Positions 31,766-45,700 of a stretch of 64,000 nt of DNA are shown one piece after another. Numbering within the stretch: the first letter of the stretch is position 1; each line of letters begins with the position of its first letter. Location of the stretch: NCBI GenBank assembly GCA_963576735.1, contig OY755175.1:10866401-10930400 (forward strand). Direction: 5' to 3'. Below the pieces are notes generated by a model. The model saw only the letters and a program-made list of their open reading frames with translations, ran no database searches and was not told the DNA's origin. This DNA comes from Bedellia somnulentella (Eukaryota > Arthropoda > Insecta > Lepidoptera > Bedelliidae). Position numbers and translations under genes: made by a program.

Positions 31766-32126
31766 CATAGCATAACATAAACGTTCACGCCGAATATCCC
31801 CGAAGGGGTTGGCAGAGGTACTAATACTTCTGAACATCACGTGACATTGTCACCTGGTGTTCAGAGTACCCACGTTTTGCATGGACAGTGTACTCACGTG
31901 ATAGGGGGCAGGCCTATCGCCGTTTTGTACGAATACACTGTCACATGACTAAGTACAACTCAGCCATGTGGGTTTCCTCACGATGTTTTCCCTCACCGTT
32001 AACAACCGTGATAAATTAACCACACATATGTCTTTATAAAAGACAAATTGGTGTAGGCCCGACCCGGGATTTGAACACTAGTCGCTTGCACGTTAACCGG
32101 TGTTCTACCCATTGAGCTATCACGTC
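31766..32126 (-). mobile_element. Family B SINE
   Basis: Near full-length reverse copy, only about 140 bp from the previous one and over 90% alike by eye; flanked by ATATAGATATA-type repeats. Confidence 0.87.
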
Positions 32127-33098
32127 GTATATAATATAGATATATAGAATAAATATATAGATATATATATAGAATATAGATATATCAGATATTTAAAGAT
32201 TGTCAGTCAAGTAGGATGTAGGTTGATGGCAATATATCATAAATTATGGGTAACCACCATGTATTGTTTCGACGTCATTTTTGTGTATCCGTGTAACTCA
32301 TATTATACTATAATAGCCTAGTTTGGGACATAGCAACCTTTTGTGGTATATCTCTTATGTATTAAATAATATTAAAGACTAAATATAAACCAAAATTAAT
32401 GCTTACTTTAATTATTAACTGAAACATCCATAGTTTGCGCACAGCTTAAGTTTTTCTGAATAGAATAAACGAACCAAACATTAACTATTAATTAACTAGA
32501 AATCATGCTCTGATAAGTGTGGGATAATCAACATTAATACAAGTTGTAGAAAGCTAGCATTCACTTTTAATTTTAACATTATCGGTGGATTAGGTACTTC
32601 TGCTAACAGACATATATGTAATTTGATGGAATTAATATTGCTAATTTGTGATTTCAAAATTTAAAGTAGCTATGGTTAAAATTTTCTGTTTGAAAGGTAA
32701 TAAGATATTATGATCATTATGGGATGATCCACAAAATGATAAGGATTCCGTGCTCCCGGCTTACTTCCGTGGCATAAGCTATAGCAACTGTTTTAGTATT
32801 TAGTCTGCCAACTCGTACTAAATGAGCAATGGTGATGGTAGTTAATATCTTTTGTTACTTATGGAAAGGAAACGTTCCATACTACTTCATGGATTGACTT
32901 CGAAAAAAAAAAATTTCCAGTATTTTTTCCACCAAAAACCACCCTCAACTTGAATTACTTTTATAAATGTCAACTATTTAAAAATCCCATATATGATTTA
33001 ATTTATAAGTACACAGATAAAATATGGACACTGAATTTATTTATAGACATTGTTTAATGTATTTTTTCTGATTCTGACACTTGTGTCCTGGCAGATCT

Positions 33099-33240
33099 CT
33101 CTTATCATCATCATCATCATCATCAGCCAATTGCGTCCATTGCTGGACATAGGCCTCCCCCAAAGATCTCCACAACGACCTGTTCTGTGCTGCCCTCAAG
33201 CAAAGGCTTTCCACTGTCTATTCACAAACGTGGATTTATA
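33099..33240 (-). repeat. LINE 3'-end fragment with ATC microsatellite tail
   Basis: A TCA run followed by cattgctggacataggcctcccc, a phrase found at the 3' end of abundant lepidopteran LINEs. An opposite-orientation relative is at 40345-40411. Confidence 0.6.
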
Positions 33241-33258
33241 TAACTAATGAATATTATA

Positions 33259-33504
33259 CAGCAACCGTGATAGCTCAATGGGTAGAACACCGGTTATCGT
33301 GCAAACGACTAGTGTTCAAATCCCGGGTCGTGCCTACACCAATTTGCCTTTTCTAAAGACATATGTGTGGTTAATTTATCATGGTTGTTAACGGTGAGGG
33401 AAAACATGGCTGAGTTGTATGTGATGTGATGTTCAGAAGTATTAGTACCTCTGCCAACCCCTTCGGGGATATTCGGCGTGAACGTTTATGTTATGTTCTA
33501 TGTT
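33259..33504 (+). mobile_element. Family B SINE with internal deletion
   Basis: Forward copy showing the tRNA-like head (gatagctcaatgggtagaac and gtgttcaaatcccgg, A- and B-box-like). The middle is missing. Flanked by the 12-bp duplication ATGAATATTATA (33247-33258, 33505-33516). Confidence 0.88.
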
Positions 33505-33656
33505 ATGAATATTATAAAGGATAAATTTCCGGATGAAAGTACTATTAGCACTTATTAAAAAGATGTTTTCTTCTATTCAGCGTAATATAGAGTCATTTCT
33601 CTACATCTACATCTTTGGTTGTCGCGCTTGCCATACACTTAAAACTGTGTAGAGTT

Positions 33657-33775
33657 AAAATAACCTTTTATTTCCCTCGGGTATCGTATGAGGCGACTTA
33701 GGGTTTTTGGGATCTTTGGGTGTTTTTTGGGTGATGTGGCTAGAGGGTCACCCATCACCAACGATACTTATATAT
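33657..33775 (+). repeat. Family A repeat fragment
   Basis: Diverged middle part (gtatgaggcgacttaggg, gggtgatgtgg, acccatcaccaacg). Confidence 0.6.
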
Positions 33776-36700
33776 TTCCTAGTTTGGAACTCAATTATTA
33801 TGTATATGAAAATAATTGACTTAAAGCTTAAACCGTTTTGTACCCCAGTTGTCTTTGTAATAATGATCAAAAAGTCAATAGAGCTTATAATCTCGTAACC
33901 TAACAATCACTTTGAAATTGAGTGAGCCGTATATGAGATGTGTCAGTGTGCAATAAGAGACAAAGCAGTATTTGATTTACCGCCTAACAAAGGTAATAAG
34001 CTATAGCAAATCAGAACCTATCACAAGCAACCTTATAGAATTGCCACGCCTAGCGATTGCGCCACTTAACTCTACTTTCTATTTTTGTTACCAATCGTGC
34101 ATACTACTCATGGTCTATCGATATGACCACGTAATATCTGCATGCCAATACTGTAACTATTATGTTTTCGGTATTATTTCATTGTTACAGATACATGCTA
34201 TAAATTGATCGGGCTACACGCAAAGCTCCTCAGATTTTTGTGTTTCAAAGCTCAAGGAATTTACCCATGTTAAACTATACTTATCACATAACTCACTAGA
34301 TTTAAATGATAATTTTCACAGTTTCACAAAATGTAAAGTAATATAATAACAATAGAAAGTAGTACATAGTTTTGCGTTCCTTACCAAGAGATACTCTTAA
34401 TGTTGAAATACTGACCAGAAAATTACAAAACACATTGCCAGCAAAATATTGAATGCTTCTAATGTATTACTTGTAGGACGATATGTGATAAGGTGGCCAT
34501 ATGTTTCCTGACGAACTTATTTTTCCTTTTTATGAAATTTACTTATTTTTTCTCGTACCATATTTGCAATTCTACGATTGTTCCTGAATTTCCATTATTA
34601 AAATTGTTTTAAAGTAAACCGCTGTAAATTAGCTTAAAGATAAATTATTTGTCAAATAAATAAAGGCTATAGCGGCGGTTTAATAATAAGGAAAGTAATG
34701 CATATTTAATACGATTGCCAAGTCAATATATAAAGTAAAGAAACACTTTATGACTTGGTAATCGTACTAAAATTTTGATATAACTAAAGTCAAAAGGTTC
34801 TTTAAGAAGGGACTAAATAAGTTCCTTGGTATAATGATCTTACAACGAGTTGCTTTAGAAAAACTGAGTTGCGAGACCAGTTTTTTTTTCAACTAATGTT
34901 TTGATGGCATATTTACTTCTAAACATTAAATGAATATTATATTTCAAGCTATAAGTGTGTAACTTAATACAGACGTAAGGTTGTTAGTGTTCTGAAAAGT
35001 CAGTCGTGCAGACTGTAGATGCTGCAAAGGCGCCATGTCGCCGCCTTGTCGTCCTATCATACACGCTCTGATGGATTTCTGGTGCAACTAACCTTAATGT
35101 GATCCTGGAATGTTATAGGTACTTAGTGGGGCTTGAACTTCAAACCTACTCAGTACAAAAATTACCTTTGATTGCCATCGCTTTTATTGATATAAGTATA
35201 TCCATGAATTAAATAATTGTAAATTGTAACCGTTCATCGATTAGTTTACACTGTAAGGAACAATTCCAGTTAATTAATCATTAAAACGCTTAAATCATTT
35301 CAACTGACATAACGACCGCTAATGTAATTAACATGCAAATATTTTGTCGAGAAAGTAAAGTTTCGTCTAAGCGAATTCAAATATATTCTGTCGTTTATGA
35401 CGTTAACACACAAAACAAAAGTCATGTGTAAAGAAATCAACTTGTCATGGAGTTAAGAGAAAATGTGTAGCAATCGATCGTGAGAACACAAAGACACTTT
35501 CGTTTTTTCATAGCTACAGACAGCTACGTTTATTTAAATAGCACCGGAACAAGTCATATTCGATAAACAATAATTTTGTAACGCGAGTACAATATAGAAT
35601 GTAACAAGACAAAAACAAGATACCATTAACACATTGTTCTATTGAAATTGGCGTATCAAGTGTGCATGATGGCGAGACTCCAAGATTGTGGCTGCTTTTG
35701 AGAATGTAAGGCAATGTTGCGTAGTGGAGGATGGATAGGTCGCGGGGGGCGGGGGAGTTCGGGGGAGGGGGAACCAGCTGGCGGCCGCGAACAGTGAAAG
35801 TGTACCAACCTGGCTTATGTTTCTACCATTGATATTGCTGTACCTACCAACGCCCGAGTGGTCACTACCGCATAGCCAACATTTTGTATGGCTTTGCGTT
35901 TAATTGGTGTAAAATCTATTTTATTGTTCTTTGTTAGCTCACTGACTTTATCAAATATTTAAACAAATAAATTATGGCATTATACTTTATGAATGAATTA
36001 GCGTCATTAGTTCACCTTTATAAGTAAAGTATAATTTACCAATTTTTGGGGCTTTGTTTCAAAGAGATTAACAGAGTAATACGGCAAAGGTTATATTATG
36101 TAGGCTCCAATAATAAAGTTAATCTTTGCAGACCTCTCTTGGAGGTAATAATTGCATTACAACATTATTAAAAGTAGATCACGATTAACCTCAATCTGTC
36201 TACCATACCTTAATGAAAACACCGGATTTGATATCATTGCATTCTTGTTATATAAAAATATATTTAAACTCTTGGCATAGTTATTAAAAAACTGTAGTAT
36301 AGTAACCAGACAAAGAATCTTAAATAAACTCTACGAATAGTAGACGCAATAAAACAACGTGTTTGTTGGATTCCAATAAAACACTTTAAATTGTGGCTAA
36401 AATCTCTGCAATGTACGTAGGCGAACTGGACTTACAAAAGTGGACAGGCAAGTCCGGCGACGGTGTACTGATAAAGGAATAAATAAGTTGCATTTTGAGA
36501 GCACAATGGATTTGCAGATTTTCAAGAGAGAAAGGTTGAAATAGGGAGAGGCTAGGAGGCTATGAGGGAGCTATACAATAGCGGAATAATTATAAATATA
36601 CAATCTTAATGTTTTTTTTTCCATTAATATTCATAACCGTATACCAATACTACTTTTATGAATACTTCTATAATATAGAATCTATATGTTAGAAACATTT

Positions 36701-37540
36701 AATAGGTGTCATAATAAAAACAATATATTATTCTCGAACTAAATATTCAATGGATATATTTTTTTTATGGTCGGAAGGATAAAACGAAACATCTTCATTG
36801 ATATATGAAGCAAATTCTACGTCCCTTTTATTACAATAATTAAGCGGCCGGGAAAGTATTCAATTTAGCACTCTTATCATTTTAGTGCATGATGACCTGT
36901 CACAAAATTAAATCAAATTGGTAAAAACGTTTGAAACTTGTTTGCATATTGTTTTTCTTCGATACGCTTTTTATTGTTACAGACATTGGTTGAATTTAGA
37001 ATAGATGATATTTTTTGCTATTAAAGTTATTTGTCCATAGCAGGTATGTTTTAAAGTCTTACGTCTGAAAATATGATCGAACTTCGATAGTAGGACGATT
37101 TATAGTAGGTACCTAATAAAAAATACATATAATGAAAATTATTTTTATTATTATAGAAGGTACAACCAACCAATGTAAATCTTTTGGCCAGTAGCCAATA
37201 TTTCTTTTAGCCAAATCGCTTATAGTTTCGCTCACTCGCTCTTCCAACTCTGAGGTCTAAGCGCGAGGAATATTGTCCGAAGACGGCCCTAGAGTCGCTG
37301 ACCTTGCGACCGAGCCTCCCAATACGGAGATACGATTCGTATCGAAATATATTTCCATCAAAACACCATTGTTAGGAATGTGTACTATGCTCCATTCCTT
37401 CGCCATTGTTTAGTATTTCTATTAAATAACGCGACTAATTTGTATTCATTATGGAATTGAAAAAAAAACTTGATTCTTATTCTTTCCAATATAATTGCAG
37501 CTAATTGTTGGACTAAGGACTTTTGGGAATATTTTATTAC
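33776..37540. other. Intergenic, no gene seen
   Basis: AT-rich with the G-run cluster at 35744. No open frame longer than about 80 codons and no family resemblance was found. Confidence 0.5.
35744..35771 (+). promoter_or_regulatory. G-run cluster (G-quadruplex motif)
   Basis: Four runs of five or six G separated by 1-5 bases, next to a GCGGCCGC site, in AT-rich DNA 3.9 kb before CHS1 exon 2a. It fits the G-quadruplex pattern. A promoter role is only a guess. Confidence 0.4.
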
Positions 37541-37544
37541 TTAC

Positions 37545-37668
37545 ATATACATAGATCCCTAAAAGGAAAGGAAGGTGGCCAGAGCTTCAGAATCAGAAAT
37601 TTTGTTCAGCCACTTTTGGAAGTGAAGTGGGGAAAAGATTGTAAAATAAATATTATTGGTGATGGTAC
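37545..37668 (-). repeat. Family A repeat fragment
   Basis: Reverse partial copy (gatccctaaaaggaaagg to attggtgatgg). Confidence 0.6.
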
Positions 37669-38686
37669 GGAATATTTAATTATAATTGGAATATTTTTTT
37701 ATTTAATATTGTAAATATATTCGTATCTCAATTACCGTGTTTAACTTCACAACTCTTAAAAATATATTCGTTTAAACAAAGTAAGGTTTTTTTATTGACT
37801 TATACATCACATGGGGAGATGAACGACCTACAAGGCCGGAGAGCAATGGATGCCGCTGGAATTTGCGAGTGTGTGAGAATGTGTCGAGTGCCGCCAGCTT
37901 TTACCCATCGAATAATAACATTCGAAACACAATTTGATGTGGGTATCAACCGAATGCAGGCGAGATAATCCTTAGTAATAATATTTATGTTTTATAAGCT
38001 ACAGTTATTTTATAGGCATAAAAGGAGAATTTTTGTATTTTAATTTATTGGTATAGACGTAACTTTTCGTTTTAGTAGGTTTAGTATTCAATAAACTACA
38101 TTTTTTTTGGGTAGGCAATACCACCACGCGAATTGGTTATTACCACCACTTATTTTAAATATGAAATCCTTAATTTCTTGAACAATAAAAACTAAATATG
38201 ATGAAATATAAATCCATTATACACAACACTCATATTTTGATGTGTGGACACAAATGCTCATTACTCGTTATATAAACATTGTATTTCTTTCGAAAATGGC
38301 GATTGTAAAAGCGAAACAAGATGACGAGTGAACCTTGATCTTTATTCCGTAGCCTTTTGTAAGTGGTTTTTAAAGATCATAGTTTACATTACAATGTGAA
38401 CGAGCGAAAGAATTGAGTGTGCATCATTCTTCGATGTTTAAAAGAATACTCACATATTTATGCAGAATGCAACGCACTAACATGTTGAATATCAATTTTG
38501 TTTTTTAAGTTATAAAACACTGGTGTTTTTTGCAATGTATCTTTCTAATGTTTCTATGTATCTTTGAATTCAAAATTAATGATAAACTATGGGTAAAACC
38601 TACGGAGTTCAGTTATGAAAATAAATATAGTTGACAGCTGATTCTAAATATAATCTGCTTCAATTTTAGATATATGATTTGCTGTG

Positions 38687-38882
38687 TAGTGTCGGCTTAG
38701 AATAGCACAACACTATTTCTTCCAGTGGGTGTACGTAAGAGGTGACTAACAGTATTGGGGCTTTTAAGGGTTTTTTGGGCGATGCGGTTGCGAAACTTTC
38801 CAAAAGTGGTTAAAGTATTTTGATTTCCTTAGCTCTGGCTACCCCTTCTAGGGATTTATAGCCGTGAGTATATGTATGTATG
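38687..38882 (+). repeat. Family A repeat with internal deletion
   Basis: Forward copy joining gggcgatgcggttg directly to aactttccaaaagtgg. Confidence 0.78.
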
Positions 38883-39480
38883 ATTTTTAAGTGCGTTTAC
38901 AAACTAATGCTAATTATATCACGATTTCCAGAAACAAATCAATCGCAATAATATCTTTGAGAATATAGGCTTAAATGAAATGCCCATGATGCAGTAGACT
39001 TGCAAAGAATGGTCTAAAACGTATTTGCTCACGTGCAATCTTTTGATACAACAGGTTTTGTAATCAAGATTAGAAGGTCAAGCTTACCTACTCGACACAA
39101 ATTTTATTTTGAGGTTCCTATTGACAAAACATATCTTTATATTTATTTTCAATTAGTTAACTCTATTCAATCTTATCAATTATTCTCATGGTACTTTCGA
39201 CTTAAAATAAGACCTGAAGTATATAATTTTTCTTAGATTGATATGATTTGATAATATAAAAATTACAGATTTTAATATTTAAAACAGAAAAGTATTGATG
39301 AACATGTAAGATACACGAGGTTTAACGTAAGTTAAATTCTTACTTTAGAGGAGCATCGCGTTGATGTCTTTTGTATGCAGTTCTCGATCATGCTATTAAA
39401 TGGAGATTGATATTCACGTTAAATTGTATATATTATATTTAATAGTATAGTTTCCACTAGTTTTCTAATTGCGTACAAAC

Positions 39481-39562
39481 TTATACTCACGGCTGTCAAT
39501 TCCAAAAAAGGGTAGCCAAAGCGCTAGAATTAGAACCCTCAGCCACTTTTGGAAGGTTGAAA
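39481..39562 (-). repeat. Family A repeat fragment
   Basis: Reverse partial copy 80 bp before the CHS1 exon 2a acceptor (tactcacggctgtcaatt, cagccacttttggaag). Confidence 0.6.
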
Positions 39563-39641
39563 ATACAATCAGAACATATTTGTGTTTGCAGACTGAACAA
39601 CCAAAAATAAATATTTTAATAGCTAATAATATGTTTTCCAG

Positions 39642-39747
39642 GGGGTGTTAAAATGGCGTCGGCGGGAGGCAAGCGTCGGGAGGACGCGGGCAGCGACAAC
39701 TCGGACGACGAGCTCACTCCGCTTGCCAATGAGATTTATGGAGGGAG
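39642..39747 (+). CDS. CHS1: CHS1 alternative N-terminal exon 2a
   Basis: A clear acceptor (ttttccag) at 39641 shows that a non-coding exon lies upstream. ATG at 39653 is followed by an acidic N-terminus (SDNSDDELTPL...IYGG), the usual CHS1 start in moths. Ends AG|gttggt, leaving two bases that make Ser with exon 52764. The donor is weak (GTTG). Confidence 0.9.
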
Positions 39748-42700
39748 GTTGGTATCTTTGTATACTGCTATACTTAGTTTAGTTGGTCCTGTACAAAAAT
39801 AAATCAAACAAAGTTCATACAAATATGAATAAATTAAATAAATAAATTTTGTGGTGTCTTTTACAAAGTTATAGCCACCTCGAAAATACAAAAAGGCATT
39901 ATTGTATGTATTACATATATATGAGTATATTGGATTCGGTTAAAAACATTAACTATTACGTAGCAAACCATTAGTGTAATGTAGGTAAGGCGTAGTCATG
40001 AATTAATGCATAATCTTAGTTAAGGTCTTTTTGACTATGAGTCATTGAAGTGATCACATGATTTGGTTTTTGTAACTCAAATAAGAAACAATGCTTCGAA
40101 TTTAATTGAATTCTAAACAAATAGGCCTAACTTTACTGTAAAAAGTACTTCATAATGTGTAAAGATTAGGGAAGTTCTCCATTTCCGAATGACCCTTTTT
40201 TAAAGTCTTTTCTTTTATACAAAATAGTTTTGATGACTTAATTTTTACCTTTGCGGGCGAATTAACAACGAGGAAATCTGTAGGAGAACCGGCATAACTG
40301 ACATAGTTCAAAGAGTTACAAAACTGAAATAGCAAACGGCGGCGGGACATGTATACGCAGAACCGACGGCCTATGTCCAGCAGTGGACCTCTATTGACTG
40401 ATGATGATGGACTGATTCATTTCCAGTATTTATGTTTTGTTTCTGAATCAAATGGAAGTGTATTTTTTTATTATAATTTTATTTGGGTTGGTAAATTTAT
40501 GTACATATATTTTTAGCATATTTTAATTTGTTCTACATGTTTTTTTATAGAGTATAGTCCAATATTTACTTGTTATTATAATTTTATAAAACTATCAATT
40601 TATTACTCATAAATAAAGGATGTTATTAAAGGAAAAAAAATTTCGACACATGAGGAATTCATGTCAAAAAACATTAAACTATCAATTTATGTTGAGTTTG
40701 AATAATTTATATAAACTTGTTATAGGCTTAGTGACTATAACTGTATTAATGGTGTTAACCTTAAATCAATTTACATTTTAAGGCTGTTGGTTTGATAAGA
40801 TTACTTACTTGACTTATACCCACGCCCTATATTTACAGTTTTTTAGACTAACGATCGCCACTTTACGCGATTCTGACAAAGCATTTTTTATGCTAAATAT
40901 AAATAAAATACATTTTATTTTACATACATACATATACTCGCAGCTATAAATTCCAAGAAGGTTTAGCCAGAGTTTCGGAGTGACTAGTTTCTCAGCCACT
41001 TTTGGAAGTTCACATTTTATTTTAGCGTCGTCTATTTATGCTAATAAACTACACACAACATCTAATAAAATCAGGCAATGAGGCACTTTACATAAGAAAA
41101 AAGGCTAGACACGAGTTTATTCGCTAAACTTAGTTCTGGCAAATTAATTTTCAAGCACATTTCGTTAGCTTTATGAACAACGGTAAAAACATATATAATT
41201 ACTAACCTAAGGTTTAAACCGCGATTGTTTCTGAAGGGAAGAAGGGAGAACTAAACTTTATAAATTATGTTTAGATCGCTTAGCCAAAATAAAGTTTAAT
41301 AAAAAATGTGGAGCTGCTTTGAACTAGCACGAATCCAATTATTGCGACTCAAAACTTTTGTGTTTAGGCCACATCTCTGGTTTATTTTTAGAATATTATT
41401 ATTGTTTTGTTTATACAGAAGATTATTGTAAGAAAATAAATATGGCTGATGTTGTACTTAATTAAACACAGGTCTTGTTCATTATTACGTGATATGTTTA
41501 GGCTAAAAGTGGGTACTTCTATTACTGTAGTAAAATTTCAAGTGAAAATCAAAACTTCAGTAATTAGTACACTTTCTCTCACTCTCCTGGTGTTTGTATC
41601 ATGAAAACTAAAAAATTCTTTAAAAAACAGAAATAAATCAAGAAAGACTCCTTCATAATTATAAAGTTACAAACAATCAAAGATTGAAGTATTTTTTAAC
41701 GATTTCAATCAATAAAGTTATTAAACATCAGCAAAAAAAAACGTGATTGTCTTAAGTGTAAATAATCCGAGTAAACAAAATCCAAGCGTAAATCGGAAAG
41801 CGGTACTTTCAAGTAAACACGCTATTTGTGGGAGTTGCATTGTTCCAAGCAGTTCGGTGTCCATGGAGATCTAACCTTCGTTATGACATCAGCACCTCAC
41901 ATTTGATACGCGTCATCGGCCTCCGGCCACCGGCCTTTAAAGTTCAAATATAAAAAAAACTAACGTTGCGGTTTATCTTGTTCACTATTTATCTAACTTG
42001 ACATGTCAAGTGCTTTGAGTTATTTTACTCTGAATTTTAATATATTTGAAAGTTGGTGATTATGTGTGTGTTTGTCAAATGGTGGTTACCTAATTGCTAA
42101 CTTGCCGAAGCGAATGTTTTAAATTGTGCACGATAGAAAAAAGGCGACGCATTTAAAAATTTTGGGGTTTAAGAGCTTTTTGAGCATATTTCTTAGATAG
42201 TATTTTTTTAATATTTGTTATTTTCATATTGCCCAATAACCGAATTTTGGCATATATGACGCATATCAATCATGATTGAAGTGAGTGGCTTCCTCATACC
42301 TTTATTCTTTACTATGTTATCTTGACCAAAACAATTAGGATTGTTACAAAATATTTATTCTCAAAAGAAGAAGTTGAAATCATCACATACGTTTTGTGTG
42401 AACGTCAAAAATTCTACGTATGGTAATTGTTTTTAAAACTGGCGTTAACTAAACACAGTTGTGAAATAAAAATATCACTGGATACAACGTATTAAATTGA
42501 GGGTTTGATGTGCAAATAGCGCTATATACTTAAAAAATCAATTTCAATTCATATGCCTTCATAACAACACTACAATGGGCACTTTAGTAAGACGCTAAAG
42601 ATTTATTTACTATCTTAGTAACGAATATAGAGCATGAAACTCAAGAATCGTATAAGTATTTTATATTTGTTTAACTTAAATTATATATCATGGCCGATTT

Positions 42701-45700
42701 ATGAAATTTGCAAATGACAAATTAAAATTTCGCCTGGAAAAAGCCAGGGAGAAGATGCCTAAGGTCTCCTGTTATTTTTATTTTATTTTGTCGATCAAAA
42801 TAATACTCAATTTACGTTAAACTCAAACGTTCACGCCGTATATCCCCGAAAAGGTTGGCAGAGGTACTAATACTTCTTAGCATCACGTGATATTGATGTT
42901 CAGAATTCACTTTTTTTTGGACAGTGTACTCACATGATAGGGGGCAGGCCTATCGCCGTTTTGTACGAATATACTGTCACATGACTAAGTACAACTAAGC
43001 AATGTGGGTATTCATTTAATCTCAGCGTTGTAGCTCAACTGAAGATCCGGACGTTACGGGTTCCATATCTTTGGGAAATAATGTTGGTATTTTCAATATC
43101 TGTAGTACAAATAATATTCCATGTAAAAAAATACCATGTCTGAATTATATGCATCGCGTTTAATAGATAATGAAGCGGAACTCTTCGTGCGCGTACCCTA
43201 GGCTGGTTTTTGTACCTTGAGACATATGTGATCGGTGTGCTTTCTCTATGCATATTTATTTAATAAAACTACAATTAACTTTTTATACTTTGAATATATG
43301 CTTTCCTCGCAGCAAGTAAGAGCACTGTACTTTTGATAATGTAGTATTTATATGCGTCGTTTCCATTTGCTATTACAACAAGAATGCAGTCAGCTATGAT
43401 AAATTGCAATCTAACCAGTATGAATGTGCGCTATTTATCATATTTGTCATTTTCGAACTTTATTCTTGCATACATTAAAAATATACTTATGCATTTTATA
43501 ACGATATGATAGTTATTGAGTTAGTAAACTATTTAAACTAAAACGGTCGACGAATATTAAATTGAATACCTGTAAACATGATGATATATTAATTGCATAA
43601 CTTTCCTTTTTCAGATATTTTTAGTGTAGCCAAAACTTTTGAGCATATATTTCCTCCAAAAACTTTACGATATTGACCCGGGAATTACTTGATCCCTTAG
43701 TAACATCTTACTACCCGACGACACACACACGACATACAAACCGGCGGAATAACGTTTTCAACATCTGTCAACTCGTCTGAATGACTTATCAACCTAATTA
43801 AACCAAAAACACGAGTACATTAAAAAAACAAGGCACATAGCTTCCTTTATCGAACACACGGTCGATATTCTGTGTAAAACAGATAACTTTAAAAATAGCA
43901 ACAGCCTCATTGTGAACAAAGTGATCTGGTCACATTAGTCCCGGAACCAGCTCAAATGCCAAGGTTGTCAACGCTGACGACACAAGAGTACAACTTTCGA
44001 TCGCCCCACCTTGCTCGGATTAGCTTGCCCGCATCGACTGGGCTCTACCTCGCGATTCGATCAACTTTATGGCTTCCTTGTGTTGATTGAGACACTGGAC
44101 TCGAATGCGAGCATTATCGAGATTTAGTGGTTGGAAATTATCGAATGACTGTTCGATTTCGGCTTTGGAGTTTGATGACTCAACTGTTTTAGTGATGTTA
44201 AACTTAAACGAAGGGATTTGTTTTGTAGTTTTATTTGACAAAACTGGTACTTCGTTAATTAGTTGAAAAAAAATATATTGGAATTATTAATAACTTTTAA
44301 AGGTAGGTAAGGCCTTTTTTACACAGAAAGATTTAAAAAAAAAGGTATAGCAGACATCTAGATTACAAATAATTCTCAACTTTGTGATATCTAATTATCC
44401 AATCAATTAATTTTCTTTTGATTTAAGGAAGTGTCAACTATCAAAACTTTTTATGAATAGCACAGCTCGAAGGTTGTTAAGTAATTAAAGTTGGTGACAG
44501 AATGGAAAGGTAGTTAGTGAATGTACGGTATGCTGTGGTCGGCAACACCGGGACAGGGCAACCATGCTTTGAATATTTGATGAGAAGCCAACGGTTCCGC
44601 TTTAGTACATTGCACATAAACTTACTGCCACATTTACTTATGTCTATACTATTAGACTATCGAGCTATGTTGTAGTATAATCAGAAAAGTTTAGTGTTAT
44701 ATGTGATTATGTAGTGGGAGGTAAATTTAATATTCGGAACAATAATATGTTTATAATATTATATTAGGTATACAAAAACACAGTCCTCGAAACTTCCTTA
44801 CAATAAATATATCAATTTTAATTTAAAAAAAACTAGTAATAATGAATTTGCAATAATAAATTATTGATAACATAGGAACATTTGAAAAAAGATTTGCTTC
44901 CTTATCCGATATTACCTTTAACATGTTTAGGATTATTTCCTGCCCTTGTTCCTTGTGTTTTATAAAAGCTAAGGCCCAATCGAAAGTGACGAAATAATAA
45001 GTTACGTCTCATAAGCTTACCTTCGCCTCAAGGATCACTTAGTACATTTAATTCAACCAATTCTCGTTTACCATCCATTTCAAAGATCTGCCATTAAGTA
45101 ACCGGAAAACTACAATTTACTGTTTAGAGATACAGTACTAGTGTTTACATTACACAATAACATGGCGCGTGAGATGCGTTTGATGTAAGTGGCAAAATGA
45201 CCGGGCGTGTGCAACTCCCGAATAAGTTATGGTCATTGACCTGACAACGCACTTGCATCTGTACCCACTGACTTGCATACTAACGTTTTCTTAACGTTCA
45301 ATGTTGCAACATGCTAACATTTTTCTTAAGGCATCGATGGTCTTGGATTTGATTGATAGGTTTACTCATATCAGGTGATGAAGAAATGCTGACTCGTTAT
45401 TCTCATTTTATAATGCATGCAAGAGCAAAACGAGTATTTGCGGAGAACTTTTCTGAAAGCTCCAGTTTAAAAACATAACTAGTGTAGAGAAATTATGAAC
45501 TTAACGTAATAATAATAAGTATTGGAAGTAAGTGTGTTATAAGAAGGTTCGTAAATTCTATGATGGGCTTCATGATACCAGAAAAATATATAATAAATAT
45601 AATAATATTTTTTACATCTAAAGTTATCACCCGATAACGATAAATTTGTATGGGATCAATTCCAAATGCTTTCAGTAATTATATGAGTCAGTGTTTATTA

